From the NCBI RefSeq assembly GCF_000003815.2, contig NC_049983.1:5061996-5125995 (forward strand): 64,000 bases of DNA, read 5' to 3'. The notes below the pieces were generated by a model that worked only from the letters and a program-made list of their open reading frames with translations, ran no database searches and had not been told where the DNA came from. Shown here piece by piece: positions 35,701-44,965 of this stretch (positions are counted from its first letter, which is position 1; every line of letters begins with the position of its first letter). The DNA comes from Branchiostoma floridae (lineage: Eukaryota > Chordata > Leptocardii > Amphioxiformes > Branchiostomatidae). A program made the translations under genes and the position numbers.

Positions 35701-38700
35701 AGACCACTGAAGACATTACGAGGAAGAGACTGAAGCCGCTCGTTGCCGGCTAGTAACAAGGACATCAGACTCTTCACTCCTTCGAACGCCATGTCGTGTA
35801 TGGTGGACAGCAACATGTACCGCAGATCCAGCAGTTCCAGTGAGTCTAGCCCGAAGAATGCTTTTTGTGGCAACTCAGTCACCTTATTGTCACGGAGGTA
35901 CAACTTCTTGAGATTACGAAGATTCTGGAGGGCCATGGTGGGAATGGTGGTTAACTCGTTGTACTCAAGATACAAGGTTTCTAAACTGTCAAGACCGAAG
36001 AACGAGTTGGTCTGCAACTCCGTAAGTCCGATCCGACGGGCAAACAAGTCCTTAAGGTTGGAGAAGCCATAGAACGTTCCGGCTGGAAGAGCGCGAATTG
36101 GGTTGCCTGAGATGTCAAAACGCAGAAGACCTTCCGCCAAATCCGTAGGAATTGTAGGAAACTGCCTAAGAAGGTTGTTGGAAAGGTATAATCCCTCAAT
36201 AAGAGGCAGGCCACTAAAGGACTTCTCCGTTATACCTTCGTCTGTAATTTTGTTGTTTTCAAGATGAAGAAACTCGAGTGCAGCTAGGCCGACGAAACCG
36301 TTAGGTTGGACGTTCGAGATCTGGTTGTTGTTGAGGTACAGACGTTCCGTGGCAGCGGGAATGTCAGCTGGAATCTCCGTCAGCCCAAGGTTGGCGCAGT
36401 TCACCGTCAGCTCGTAACATTCGCATTGGCTTGGGCAGCCGTCCAACGTCGCGCCGGTTGTTGGCCGCTCAGATCCGGGAGCAGGTGTCGGGACGACCTC
36501 TGGGGCATCCGTGACGCTCTCAATGACACCCGGGTACGGCGGAGGCTGTGGTCTGGACTTCTCCGGCATTTCGTCAGGCCTGTCACACTGACCCACTTGG
36601 AGGGAGTCCACTTGGAGATCGTCCACTGTGGCTCCCTGCAAACTTGTGGGGCCTGCACATGTCACCCTGTTCCGGTAAGGTATGTAAGCTTGTGTTTGAC
36701 TCATCCACTGAGTGAGGCCGGCTATGCACCTGTCACACACCCACGGGTTATCGTGTAGCGCAACCCACGACAGGGACGACACACCCATGAAAGTGGACGG
36801 GTCTAACCATTCTAGCATGCAGTTGCTAATGGCGACTGACTTCAGGTTGGGGCAATGTTTCAAACTGCGCTCATGGATGTAGCTTAGTTTCTTGTTGCCC
36901 GTCAGGAGGATGGTGCTGAGGCTTGGCATTTTTACAAAAGCTCGTTCTGGGATGTAAGAAATCATGGTGCTGCTAAGATCGATGTATTCAACAGCAATGT
37001 CGTCATTAAGAGCATCCTCATAAATGTCCGTGATGGGGTTCCCGGCGATACAGAATTCCTTCAGGTCATGCATGTCCTCTAGCTCCCAGTATGGGATGGC
37101 CGTTACGTTATTAAAGGCCAGGTATAGACGCTGCACCTTTTGCAAACCGGAAAAGGAGCCTTCGTAGATTTCTGTCATGCCGGTTCTCGTCATCATCAGT
37201 TCCAGTAAGTTCTGGAAGTCGTCAAACGTCCCAGGTGCGATGTTTCCGATGGGATTGTTGGAGATGTCGAGGTGCTTAAGGCTGAAAGCTAGGCTGTTCA
37301 ATACCACGGGTGGAATAGCCGATAACTTGTTGTTTGCAAGATACAGACCTTGTAAGTTGGACAGAGTGCTTAGAGACCCCTGTGGCAATCCGTCCAGGGT
37401 AAGATCATTGTTCTCAAGGTGCAAGAATTTCAGTGCCTCCAAACCCGATAGGGAGCCTTCAGGGATGTTTGTAATCATGTTGTTCTGTAGATGCAGCCTC
37501 TCAGTGCTAGGGGGAATTCCAACAGGAACACTCTTCAAACTTCTGTCTGCGCAGTCTACAATGCTTCCGTAACATCTGCACTGCAGCGGGCATCCACCAG
37601 AGGGCGACACAACATTGGAATCAGGTTTGACGGAAGAGCCGCCTCCGGGAATCTCGTTGGTTCCACCGGGACTCACCAGAACGTCCTGACACATCTGCAC
37701 AGCTTCAGGAGCGTCCATCAGCCGCGTTATGGCTGTACCTTTCATGTGTTCTGGAGTAGAACACTTGATCTTATCCACATTGGCGATGCTAACTGACGTT
37801 GTCTCCATCCACCGCATCAGTTTGCACATGGTGGAGTCACATCGCCAGGGGTTCTCGTATAGGGAAACCCACTCCAGCATCGGCATCATCTCCAAGAAGT
37901 CTGGCTCCAGGTGCTTCAGGCCACATTCGTGAAGTTTCAGGAACTTCAAGTTGACGAGGCGGGAGAACGTGTTCTTGTGGATAGTCGACAGGTTCAGATT
38001 GCCGGACAGGACAAGTGTTTCAAGGTTCGGTAGCTTGTAGAAGCACCATTCGTTCAGATCCATCATTTTGGTGTACCCCAAGTCAAGATATTCAAGTGAA
38101 GATAGTCCTTTAAAAGACCTCTCATCCAAGTCGACGATCGGATTCCCGCGCAAATGCAGTCTCTTGAGATTTGTCCTGTGCCTGAGGGCTTCGTTAGGAA
38201 CCTTCTTGAGGCTGTTATACTGCAGATAAAGACCCTCCAAATTTCTCATTCCGCGGAACGTGCCCTTTTTCAAAGAGGATATGCCAACTCCCCTAAGCCA
38301 CAAGTCCTTCAACATCTTAAACCCTCGGAAGATTCCCGAAGGCACATTGCCAAGAGGATTTCCGGACAGATCCAGGTATTTGAGTTGATAAGACACACCT
38401 GACAGGTACATGGGCACCTCCGTCAGCAGGTTATTGGTAATGTACAGTCCCTCCAGGTTCTTCAGCCCGTCAAAAGCGTGATCAGCCATACCTTCGCTCG
38501 AGATGAAGTTATTTTGTAACTCCAGAACTTTTAAGTTACTCAGGTACCTAAATGCCCCATTTGGGATGTTAGTAATATTGTTGTTGTTCAAGTATAAGCG
38601 AGTCGTCCTGCGAGGAACATTGTCTGGAACTGTTGTCAGACCGATCCTGCTACAGTCCACGTACCTTTTCTTACATTTACACCCCCTGGGACACTTTTTG

Positions 38701-41003
38701 CGGCTTTTCCCCCGGTAGTACGTAACTGATTCTCCTACGATGAAAGACCGCTCATCCAAACCTTTTATTTCCGTTGTGTCGAAGTCATCTTCATCTGTCA
38801 TTTCGTCTCCGTTGTCTGTCTGGTGTTCTGTTAGGCTGGTGGTTTGAGATTTGGTCTTTACCTTGAAGTCCACGTCATCGTTGTCCTGGTCACAGTCGTG
38901 GCTGGTGAGAGTGATGAGAGACCTGCCGCCGTTCCGCTCGGGAAGGAAGCAGGAGATGTTGGTCATGTAAGGGATGTGCACACGGGTGGACAGCATCCAG
39001 TCCCGCAGCCAGCACATCCGCTCGTCACATTTCCACTGGTTATCGTGCATCGTCACCACGTACAGGGACGGGACCTGCTTGAACGTGAACTCATCTAGCG
39101 TCTCCAGTCCGCAGTCGTCGATGGCAAGCGTCTTCAACCTTCCCAATGTGAGGAAGGCGTTTTTGTCGATGGTCTGTAACATGGTGTTTCCTGAGAGGAA
39201 GATGGAGGCGAGATGAGGCAGATTTGTGAACACACCTCTGTCCAGGGTCTTCAGGTGCATGTTACGTGCGTCCAGGTACTCGATAGCGGGCGCGCCTTCC
39301 AGGGCAGCTGGTGGAAGCTCCGAGATCGGGTTGCCTCTCACCACAAGGCGGCGAAGGTACGGCAGTCGCTGTAGAGCTTCCTTAGGAAAGACGGTCATGT
39401 CGTTATTCTCCAGGTTGAGTATCTCCAGCCTAACAAAAGAGAAAAGGGGAAACGTAGAGTCACGCGCTGTAACCCGCGTCCAGCGCATTCTTAAACGCTA
39501 TAAGGTTCTTAGACACAGATGAGGGAATGCAAGTTATAGACGATTTATGAGGCAAATATGTCAATTTCTTTGTCATAATAGGACTAGACTACATCTAATG
39601 CATGCAATACATGTACATTGTTGTTCCATCTTCTACATTGTTGCTCAATCTACTACATTGTTGCTCAATCAACTAAATTGTGGCTCAATCTACTAGTGGA
39701 TTGAGCCACAATGTAGTAGCTTGAGCCACAATGTAGTAGCTTGAGCCACAATGTAGTAGCTTGAGCCACAATGTAGTAGATTGAGCCACAGTGTAGTAGA
39801 TTGAGCCACATTGTAGTAGATTGAGCCACAGTGAAGTAGCTATAGATTGAGCCACAGTGAAGTACATTGAGCCACAGTGTAGTAGATTGAGCCACAGTGT
39901 AGTAGATTGAGCCAGAATGTAGTAGATTGAGCCACCGTGTAGTAGATTGAGCCAGAATGTAGTAGATTGAGCCACCGTGTAGTAGATTGAGCCAGAATGT
40001 AGTAGATTGAGCCACCGTGTAGTAGATTGAGCCAGAATGTAGTAGATTGAGCCACCGTGTAGTAGATTAAGCCACCATGTAGTAGATTGAGCCACAGTGT
40101 AGTAGATTAAGCCACCATGTAGTAGATTAAGCCACAGTGTAGTAGATTAAGCCACCATGTAGTAGATTGAGCCACCATGTAGTAGATTAAGCCACCATGT
40201 AGTAGATTGAGCCACCATGTAGTAGATTAAGCCACCATGTAGTAGATTGAGCCACAGTGTAGTAGATAGAGACACATTTTTCTTAGGTGGGGGTGGAGTT
40301 GGATCACGTCTGACGGCAAAGGCATGCCCCTAGGTGATTTGTCACTTGTATTCTGTGTAAGTCTGCAGTAGGACAGGTGGCAATTTGGATGCGCTGACGT
40401 GTTGTGTTGTGTTGTGTAAAAAATACCAAAGCTTTGTACTATTAAGAACTCTGTTTAAATACAAACCACAGCTTACCTGTCCATCCCACTGAACGATTCC
40501 GGAAAGACTTCCTCAAGTCCGGTTTTCCGGAGCTTCAACTCCCGCAGACTATGCAGGGAGGAGAAAGCTCCCCTAGGAACCTGCAAAATGCTGTTTTCGG
40601 ATAGATCCAGGTAAACTAACTCTCGCGTTAACGCCTTCAGTTGCTCCACGGGAACTGCAGTAAGTGAGTTGTTCGTTAGGTGGAGTTCTTTCAGAAATCT
40701 CAAACCCTGGAAAGCATTTCTGGACAAGCCTTCTTCTGTTATCTGATTTCTGTCCAAATAAAGGACTGTCAAGTTAGCTAAGCCTGCAAATCCACCGGAT
40801 GGAATACTTGTCATCTTGTTTCCACACAGGAAAAGTTCGGTTGTGTTCCTCGGTATGTTGTCAGGAATAGTGTCCAGTTCCCGCTCAGAGCAGTCGACAG
40901 TTGTACCCGTACATGTACATGGCTGAGGGCAGGCGTGCGTGCTGACCGTCAGGAGGAGTAGGCTTGCCAGCCACAGTACTACCCCCGGCTTGACTAATGC
41001 CAT
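26288..41003 (-). CDS. Gene A: giant secreted multi-block LRR protein (10 coding exons)
   Basis: Exons 41003-40477, 39429-35330, 34411-34313, 34127-33952, 33752-33565, 33150-30446, 30155-29966, 29069-28951, 28441-28230 and 26713-26288 join with matching phases (2,1,1,0,2,1,2,1,0) into 8,742 bp, 2,913 residues. A 24-residue signal peptide is followed by eight LRRNT caps near residues 25, 422, 789, 1174, 1579, 1853, 2135 and 2381, and seven LRRCT caps near 306, 703, 1070, 1456, 1716, 1988 and 2272. Blocks 1-4 are long; blocks 5-8 are shorter, with podocan/ECM2-like spacing (LTxxPxxLPxSLxxLYL). Linkers are Thr/Pro/acidic, with EEGSGEGSG and DYDEED. It has no EGF or membrane segment and no final LRRCT. 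Likely an extracellular-matrix or secreted binding protein; ligand unknown. Junctions were chosen by eye; transcripts would settle them. Confidence 0.88.
26714..28229 (-). other. Gene A intron 9 with an inverted-repeat element
   Basis: A 1.5-kb intron. It holds a repeat start near 27055-27260 (ttccctatgaaggttatg, gagctgatggatggactgtc), a C tract near 27493 and the element at 27549-27833. No extra LRR exon was seen. Confidence 0.6.
27549..27833. mobile_element. Short inverted-repeat element in gene A intron 9
   Basis: The left end tttttgaggtgcgtaattat then tggccc is mirrored by the inverse of the right end ggtccaatcattgtgcacct then caaata. Arms are about 25 bp with several mismatches. Internal inverse pairs (gtctggagcc/ggctccagac, near 27600 and 27710) support a foldback. 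Probably a MITE. Confidence 0.55.
28230..28441 (-). CDS. Gene A exon 9 (block 8 LRRs)
   Basis: Acceptor CCCATCTCAACAG, donor TTGCAG|GTACAC, phase 1 to 0. It encodes [31 protein letters not shown] and [11 protein letters not shown], continuing the podocan-like pattern. Confidence 0.87.
28951..29069 (-). CDS. Gene A exon 8 (block 8 LRR)
   Basis: A 119-bp exon with acceptor TTTGCCCCGTAG and donor TTGAAG|GTTAGC, phase 2 to 1. It encodes [17 protein letters not shown] and the following LRR ending LQKLYLE. It was recognised by translation between flanking exons, as it holds no long open frame of its own. Confidence 0.82.
29258..29548 (-). mobile_element. tRNA-derived SINE with 9-bp target duplication
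   Basis: On the minus strand the 5' end is tRNA-like: box A TGGCCGAGTGGG (about 29538-29527) and box B GAGTTCGATCCCC (about 29495-29483), followed by a body with ggcccaagggcttcgaag and gatgggcgccaccctac, ending in a TTAACTTTA-type tail. Both sides carry tacctgtgt (29249-29257 and 29549-29557), a perfect 9-bp target-site duplication. It lies in gene A intron 7 in the same orientation as the gene. A functional tRNA is unlikely because the acceptor and anticodon stems do not pair well. Confidence 0.8.
29966..30155 (-). CDS. Gene A exon 7 (block 8 LRRs)
   Basis: The acceptor GACTTACTGCAG gives AFEG^[12 protein letters not shown]. It has two to three podocan-like LRRs. The donor AACAA|GTCAGT is non-ideal but keeps phase 2 and joins to NNK^VADQAFDG in the next exon. 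Confidence 0.82.
30446..33150 (-). CDS. Gene A exon 6 (LRRCT5, blocks 6-7, LRRNT8 and LRRs)
   Basis: A 2.7-kb exon. The acceptor CTTTCCTACCTTAG gives SER^LQQFQ. It encodes LRRCT5 ([11 protein letters not shown]), a Thr/Arg/Pro linker, LRRNT6 ([14 protein letters not shown]), LRRCT6 ([10 protein letters not shown]), a linker with EEGSGEGSG and DYDEED, LRRNT7 ([14 protein letters not shown]), LRRCT7 ([10 protein letters not shown]), a Pro-rich linker, LRRNT8 ([15 protein letters not shown]) and the first LRRs of block 8. The donor is TTCGAAG|GTTTGT, phase 1. Confidence 0.9.
33565..33752 (-). CDS. Gene A exon 5 (block 5 LRRs)
   Basis: Acceptor CTATTCTCCAG, donor GAAAG|GTGAAT, phase 0 to 2. The join ARLQ^VLEIQYN restores an LRR. 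The repeats have podocan-like spacing: [44 protein letters not shown]. Confidence 0.87.
33952..34127 (-). CDS. Gene A exon 4 (LRRNT5 and first LRR)
   Basis: Acceptor TTGTACTGCAG, donor CTTCAG|GTACAG, phase 1 to 0. It encodes [14 protein letters not shown] and the first repeats of block 5 ([17 protein letters not shown]). Confidence 0.87.
34313..34411 (-). CDS. Gene A exon 3 (Thr/Pro linker)
   Basis: A 99-bp symmetric phase 1-1 exon, acceptor TATGCCACAG and donor CCAG|GTACAC. It encodes a 33-residue Thr/Pro/Arg linker ([17 protein letters not shown]) between block 4 and LRRNT5. Being symmetric, it could be skipped without a frameshift. Confidence 0.75.
34557..34689 (+). repeat. CATGGAGG-terminal family, 3' end, in gene A intron 2
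   Basis: agttagctaaaggtgtacat then ttcatgtaggtacgaggtcc and cgaactcttgttttg. Close relative of 12540-12660. Confidence 0.6.
34745..34905 (-). repeat. Interspersed repeat in gene A intron 2
   Basis: tacacaatctctccctggct, ggggttaatgcccccctccc, then gccggccgctaggagcgcga. It is the inverse of the repeat at 14936-15020. Confidence 0.55.
35330..39429 (-). CDS. Gene A exon 2 (rest of block 1, blocks 2-4)
   Basis: A 4.1-kb exon. The acceptor CTCTTTTGTTAG joins to give GMDR^LEILNLENN. It contains LRRCT1 ([10 protein letters not shown]), an acidic linker, LRRNT2 ([14 protein letters not shown]), LRRCT2 ([10 protein letters not shown]), LRRNT3 ([14 protein letters not shown]), LRRCT3 ([10 protein letters not shown], an irregular cap with its cysteines close together), LRRNT4 ([14 protein letters not shown]) and LRRCT4 ([10 protein letters not shown]). 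The donor is AAAGAG|GTGAGC, phase 1. Confidence 0.92.
39430..40476 (-). other. Gene A intron 1, mostly minisatellite
   Basis: A 1,047-bp intron from GTAAGC at 40476 to TTGTTAG at 39430. More than half is the 20-bp repeat array at 39613-40268. The remainder is unique AT-rich sequence. Confidence 0.85.
39613..40268. repeat. 20-bp minisatellite with an internal inversion
   Basis: About 28 copies of gattgagccacagtgtagta run from about 39697 to 40268. They are preceded by about four copies in the opposite orientation (ctacattgttgctcaatcta, 39613-39695), meeting in a palindromic junction near 39685-39705 (gctcaatctactagtggatt). Part of the array alternates agaatgt/accgtgt (39910-40060) and part alternates attaa/attga (40070-40250), forming 40-bp higher-order units. 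Long Gln/Ser/Thr/Leu frames across it are repeat artefacts. Confidence 0.93.
40477..41003 (-). CDS. Gene A exon 1 (signal peptide, LRRNT1, first LRRs)
   Basis: The ATG at 41003-41001 lies in a good context (TTGCCATGG) and begins a 24-residue signal peptide ending STHA|C. It is followed by [19 protein letters not shown] and about five LRRs. An in-frame ATG lies upstream at 41072, but a strong acceptor (CTCTGTGTCCCTACAG) ends at 41009, so the downstream ATG is preferred. The donor is GACAG|GTAAGC, phase 2. Confidence 0.9.
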
Positions 41004-41010
41004 GGCAACT
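41004..41010 (-). promoter_or_regulatory. Gene A 5'UTR splice acceptor, 5 nt before ATG
   Basis: CTCTGTGTCCCTACAG ends at 41009, then TTGCC and ATG. The long pyrimidine run makes this a convincing acceptor. The 5' non-coding exon and promoter are not located. Confidence 0.65.
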
Positions 41011-41626
41011 GTAGGGACACAGAGGTAAAAGTCAAAGTCACTGCGCGTCTGTAACAGACACATAGTGTCCATCTATATTTCTATAGAACTTGAACTAGAA
41101 CTTGAACTAGAAGTATGACAAAAGAAACACACACACACACACACACACCAAAATTATTCAAGAACATGACTTGTGCATATTTATTGACATACACATTCAT
41201 TTTCCGCCACCAGCTACCCTGGGTGCCAGACCGGACCAGGCGACCAGGCAGTTTATTTGGTGGCCCTAGAGAGTCTGCCCGCCGATCTAAAATGAGGGCT
41301 CCGGGGAGTTAAAGCCCGAACAGTTCCTCCAGATAACGCGGCGGGTTATGTGACAAGTAACTGAAAACAGCGGAACGTAATAACCCAAACATGAAGATCA
41401 CCTTTCCAAACACTGCCTGCACTTAGTGAGATTCCTCGCCAAAAGACTTTGATGGAAGAATATAAAACTGCATATCAAATATAGCTTCATTAATTCGCCG
41501 GTCGGATGTTTAGTCCCACACAAAAGGAAAAACAAACCCAAATCTGAAGAGGGCGTTTTGAGAATTCTTCCTGGAGAATGCTTGCACACCTAGGCCGCAG
41601 TAATACCGAAGTGATTAGATGGATTT
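41011..41626. other. Upstream of gene A, no coding exon seen
   Basis: It contains an (AC)n run near 41131-41148 and otherwise unassigned sequence. The non-coding first exon of gene A could be here, but I see no diagnostic promoter. Confidence 0.45.
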
Positions 41627-42130
41627 TACCGTGGCCGATAGCAACAATGTGCAACACACTTATATTTCTGCTCAAGACACTTACTTTTCTGCTCAAGACA
41701 CTTACTTTTCTACGCGAGCCACTTCCTTTTCTGCGTGAGCCACTTACTTTTCTGCGCGAGCCACTTACTTTTTTGCAAAACACACTTACTTTTTTTCTGC
41801 GTGAGCCACTTACTTTTCTGCGCGAGCCACTTACTTTTCTGCGTGAGCCACTTACTTTTCCTGTGGTGCGCACCCCTCCCTTTATCAATGGATGGTCCCC
41901 GACTCGGGTCAAAGGTCACAAAGACCGCATAAAATAAATTATCCCCCTATGAAATGACCCCTACCCTAGCACGTTTTTGTGGATTCAACTTAATTGTTTT
42001 GTGCCGATATGTCTTTAGTATAGCATTTATGACAATGCAGATCGATAACGACGAGTCTCGATTTGATCATCACAACATCGCGTTTTGTTGCCATCACAAC
42101 GTATTGTCCTGGTATTGTCAACTGTCAAAA

Positions 42131-42166
42131 CGTGAGTGTGCCAATAGCCAAACAGGCTATTGACAC
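42131..42166. repeat. Hairpin at inner edge of left arm
   Basis: gtgtgccaatagcc, a short aaaca spacer, then ggctattgacacac. The same motif forms a second hairpin at 43244-43274 and appears once more near 42343-42360. Confidence 0.65.
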
Positions 42167-43156
42167 ACCGAGATGCCAGCCAGCCAATCAGAGCTTGTAA
42201 CATGATTTTCCCGACATTATTTTACACAAGCAACAGTTGATTAGACATTGTTCGGAAGATTAGACATTGGAATCTTTGAATCTTGGAATGAACGGACGTA
42301 TTCAAGATATGCCCTACATTTAGATACCTGTTAATACAGTCAGGCTATTGACACACTCAGTGCACTATTTTTTTTTTTTTTTGAGACTAGAAACCACTAA
42401 AATGAGAAAATCTTACGGTTATATTTGACAGTCAACACTCTGAAAATGCAAATGGCATTCTGTGTCCATCATCAACCCAAAATACGATCTTTTTCACGCT
42501 TTTAGGCCTTTAGGTAAAGGCCGCACGTAGTCAGTCACAAGTATGCAAATGAGCTAACTATATTTAGTACCCCTTGCAAACACAGCATGTGATCATGTTG
42601 GCTCAGTTTCGGAACACGTTTTCAGCTGTGTTTACCGAGGAATTCCTGCCGTTTGGGAGAATTTGCGGCCTCAAAACTTATATCACAAGTGAAGCGAAGT
42701 TATAGTTGTTGTTTTACTTCCATCATTTTTAATGTGAAAGAACTTTGTACATAGCGTCATAGCGAGATCGACCGATATGTTACGAGTATCGCGTAACCGC
42801 TAGGATGTTTGGATGACATAGCGGCGGGGAAATCCGCGCCGCTTCGACCGAAAAAAACGTGAGTTTTGAGCAAAAATACCGCAGAAATATGGTTAGAAAA
42901 CCCACATTTCATTATTTCAGGGGTCCCTGGTCCAATCTTAAAAAAATAATAAGTGTACCATCCAAAATAAGAACGTAGCGGGTGGATTCTGCCGATCTAC
43001 GGCTGAAAAAAATAAACGTAGTACAACCTAAACATGCACTCTTGAAAATGCAGACCAAAAAGTCCCAAAGGTGGGTTTTGATGGTTCTGGTCGCAAGAAA
43101 ATATTCTTATATCAAATGGATGTTTAAAAAGGTAAAAGGACAATTGAAAAAAAAAG

Positions 43157-43236
43157 ATTCCAGCGCGGACTCGAACTGGGATCGGAGCTGCTGAAATTGT
43201 TTCATAGTTCAACGCACTAACCACTACGCTACGGCC
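43157..43236 (-). pseudogene. tRNA-like sequence inside the foldback element
   Basis: On the minus strand, TAGCGTAGTGGTTAGTGC matches a pol III box A, and CAGTTCGAGTCC, about 45 bases further, matches box B. Acceptor and T stems are poorly paired, so this is a tRNA-derived relic and not a working tRNA gene. Confidence 0.5.
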
Positions 43237-43243
43237 TGTTTGG

Positions 43244-43274
43244 CTATTGGCACACTCAGTGTGTCAATAGCCAC
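43244..43274. repeat. Hairpin at inner edge of right arm
   Basis: ggctattggcacact followed directly by cagtgtgtcaatagcc. Partner of the hairpin at 42131-42166. Confidence 0.65.
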
Positions 43275-43914
43275 AGCGAAAGTTTAAAGCTGCGCGCCAG
43301 ACACACGTGCTGCAGAATTTGTTTTGACAGTTGACAATACGTTGTGATGGCAACAAAACGCGATGTTGTGATGATCAAATCGAGACTCGTCGTTATCGAT
43401 CTGCATTGTCATAAATGCTATACTAAAGACATATCGGCACAAAACAATTAAGTTGAATCCACAAAAACGTGCTATGGTAGGGGTCATTTCAAGTGGCTCG
43501 CACAGAAAAGTAAGTGGCTCACGCAGAAAAAAAGTGTCTTTCGCAAAAAAGTAAGTGGCTCACGCAGAAAAGTAAGTGGCTCACACAGAAAAGTAAGTGG
43601 CTCGCGCAGAAAAGTAAGTGTCTTGAGCAGAAAAGTAAGTGTCTTGAGCAAAAAAGTAAGTGTCTTGAGCAGAAATATAAGTGTGTTGCACATTGTTGCT
43701 ATCGGCCACGGTAGTATTTCGTCCAATGGGCACACAGCAACTGATGCATGCGTGCAAAAATGGTCGCTGCTCCTCTAGAAATATGTTGGCTTTTTATAAC
43801 AAATCTAATTGTTAATCCATGTCTTAAAGGACTGAACACACAGAACTGGTATAACAACTATAAATTGTTGATTACTTTTGTCAAGAGGTCATGTTTTGGG
43901 CAGCGTTCGTGGGT

Positions 43915-43957
43915 TTGTGTACGTATGTATTTGTGTGTGTTAGTGTGTGTGTGTGTA

Positions 43958-43993
<36 letters not shown>

Positions 43994-44090
43994 TGAGTGT
44001 GTCTGTGCGTGTGTATGTGTGTGAGAGTGAGTGAGTGAGTGAGTGTGTGTGTGTGTGTGTGTGAGTGTATGTGTGTGAGAGTGTGTGTGT

Positions 44091-44131
<41 letters not shown>

Positions 44132-44220
44132 TATGTGCGTGTGAGTGAGTGTGTGTGAGTGAGCGCGTGTGTGTATGTGTGTGTGTGTGTGTCTGTCTGT
44201 CTGTCTGTCGGTCCGTATGT
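43915..44220. repeat. (GT)n-rich compound microsatellite
   Basis: About 300 bp of GT dinucleotides with GTGA, GTAT and GTCT interruptions, ending in tctgtctgtctgtctg. It leads into sequence with CATGGAGG-family landmarks (gataactcgagaaggcctgg, ccccctagcggcatg, to about 44345). Frames here are simple-sequence artefacts. Confidence 0.92.
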
Positions 44221-44624
44221 CAACACGATAACTCGAGAAGGCCTGGATGGATTGTCCTGATATTTGTTATGAAGGTAGAACTTGATGGGAACCCGAAACT
44301 ACCCCCTAGCGGCATGTTATCCAACTATAAAGTCCGAACCTAAACTTGAACCTAAACCTGACCTGAATCTGTGTCATAATAATCATCGGTCGGTTGCTAC
44401 ACGGCGACTGTAAGTCGCCTCTATCAACACATTAAAAATAAATTAATTACAGAAGAAGACGTGAGATTTTGTCTTGCACTTCTCTGTTTCGTTTGTATTT
44501 CTATATTTAGTCCGACTCGAAAGTTTTTAAGATCAACTGTTCACATAATTTTATCTTACCACAATTCGAACTTCACTGTCTTTTATGACTTAGAACAAAG
44601 CCATGTAGAACATACACCAACACG

Positions 44625-44962
44625 AAGGAACACACACACATACACAGGCAGGCAGACAGACAGACTCTCACACACAGACAGACATACAACCCACACAGAC
44701 AGACAGACACATACACCACACATACGCATCCACAACGTGAATCACATATGCATACACACAAACACACACACACACACACGGACACACACATGTGCACACA
44801 CAGACAAACACACACACACACACCACAGTCACAACGTCAATCACATATGCATACACACAAGCACACACACACAAGCACACACACACACCACACAGTCACA
44901 ACGTCAATCACATTTGCATACACACAAACACACGCGCACACACACACGCACCCACACACTCT
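44625..44962. repeat. (CA)n-rich compound repeat with nested longer unit
   Basis: CA dinucleotides and CAGA tetranucleotides. The phrase cacaacgtcaatcacatatg then catacacaca occurs three times (about 44731, 44828, 44896), so a longer unit of about 70-95 bp has been duplicated within the simple repeat. Confidence 0.9.
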
Positions 44963-44965
44963 GTT

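Larger units (their letters stand above)
41627..43713. mobile_element. 2.1-kb foldback element with tandem-repeat arms
   Basis: Outer ends taccgtggccgatagcaaca and the inverse at 43694-43713 match. The arms run about 41627-42155 and about 43240-43713. Both carry subterminal tandem copies of ccacttacttttctgcgtga (about 21 bp) and an inner unique stretch (cacgtttttgtggattcaac, gtcgttatcgatctgcattg and so on) that is nearly identical in the two arms. The centre of about 1.1 kb has no transposase frame. The structure resembles Foldback/Galileo-type elements; a superfamily call would need the target duplication. Confidence 0.75.

Noticed and set aside
39665-40095. Minus frames with repeated [12 protein letters not shown]
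   Set aside because: Produced by the 20-bp minisatellite inside gene A intron 1.
41710-41919. Lys/Ser/Trp repeat frames (KSKWLTQ) on the minus strand
   Set aside because: They come from 21-bp subterminal repeats of the foldback element; the same frame recurs inverted at 43514-43714.
43157-43236. Functional tRNA gene
   Set aside because: Box A and B are present, but acceptor and T stems do not pair; relic only.
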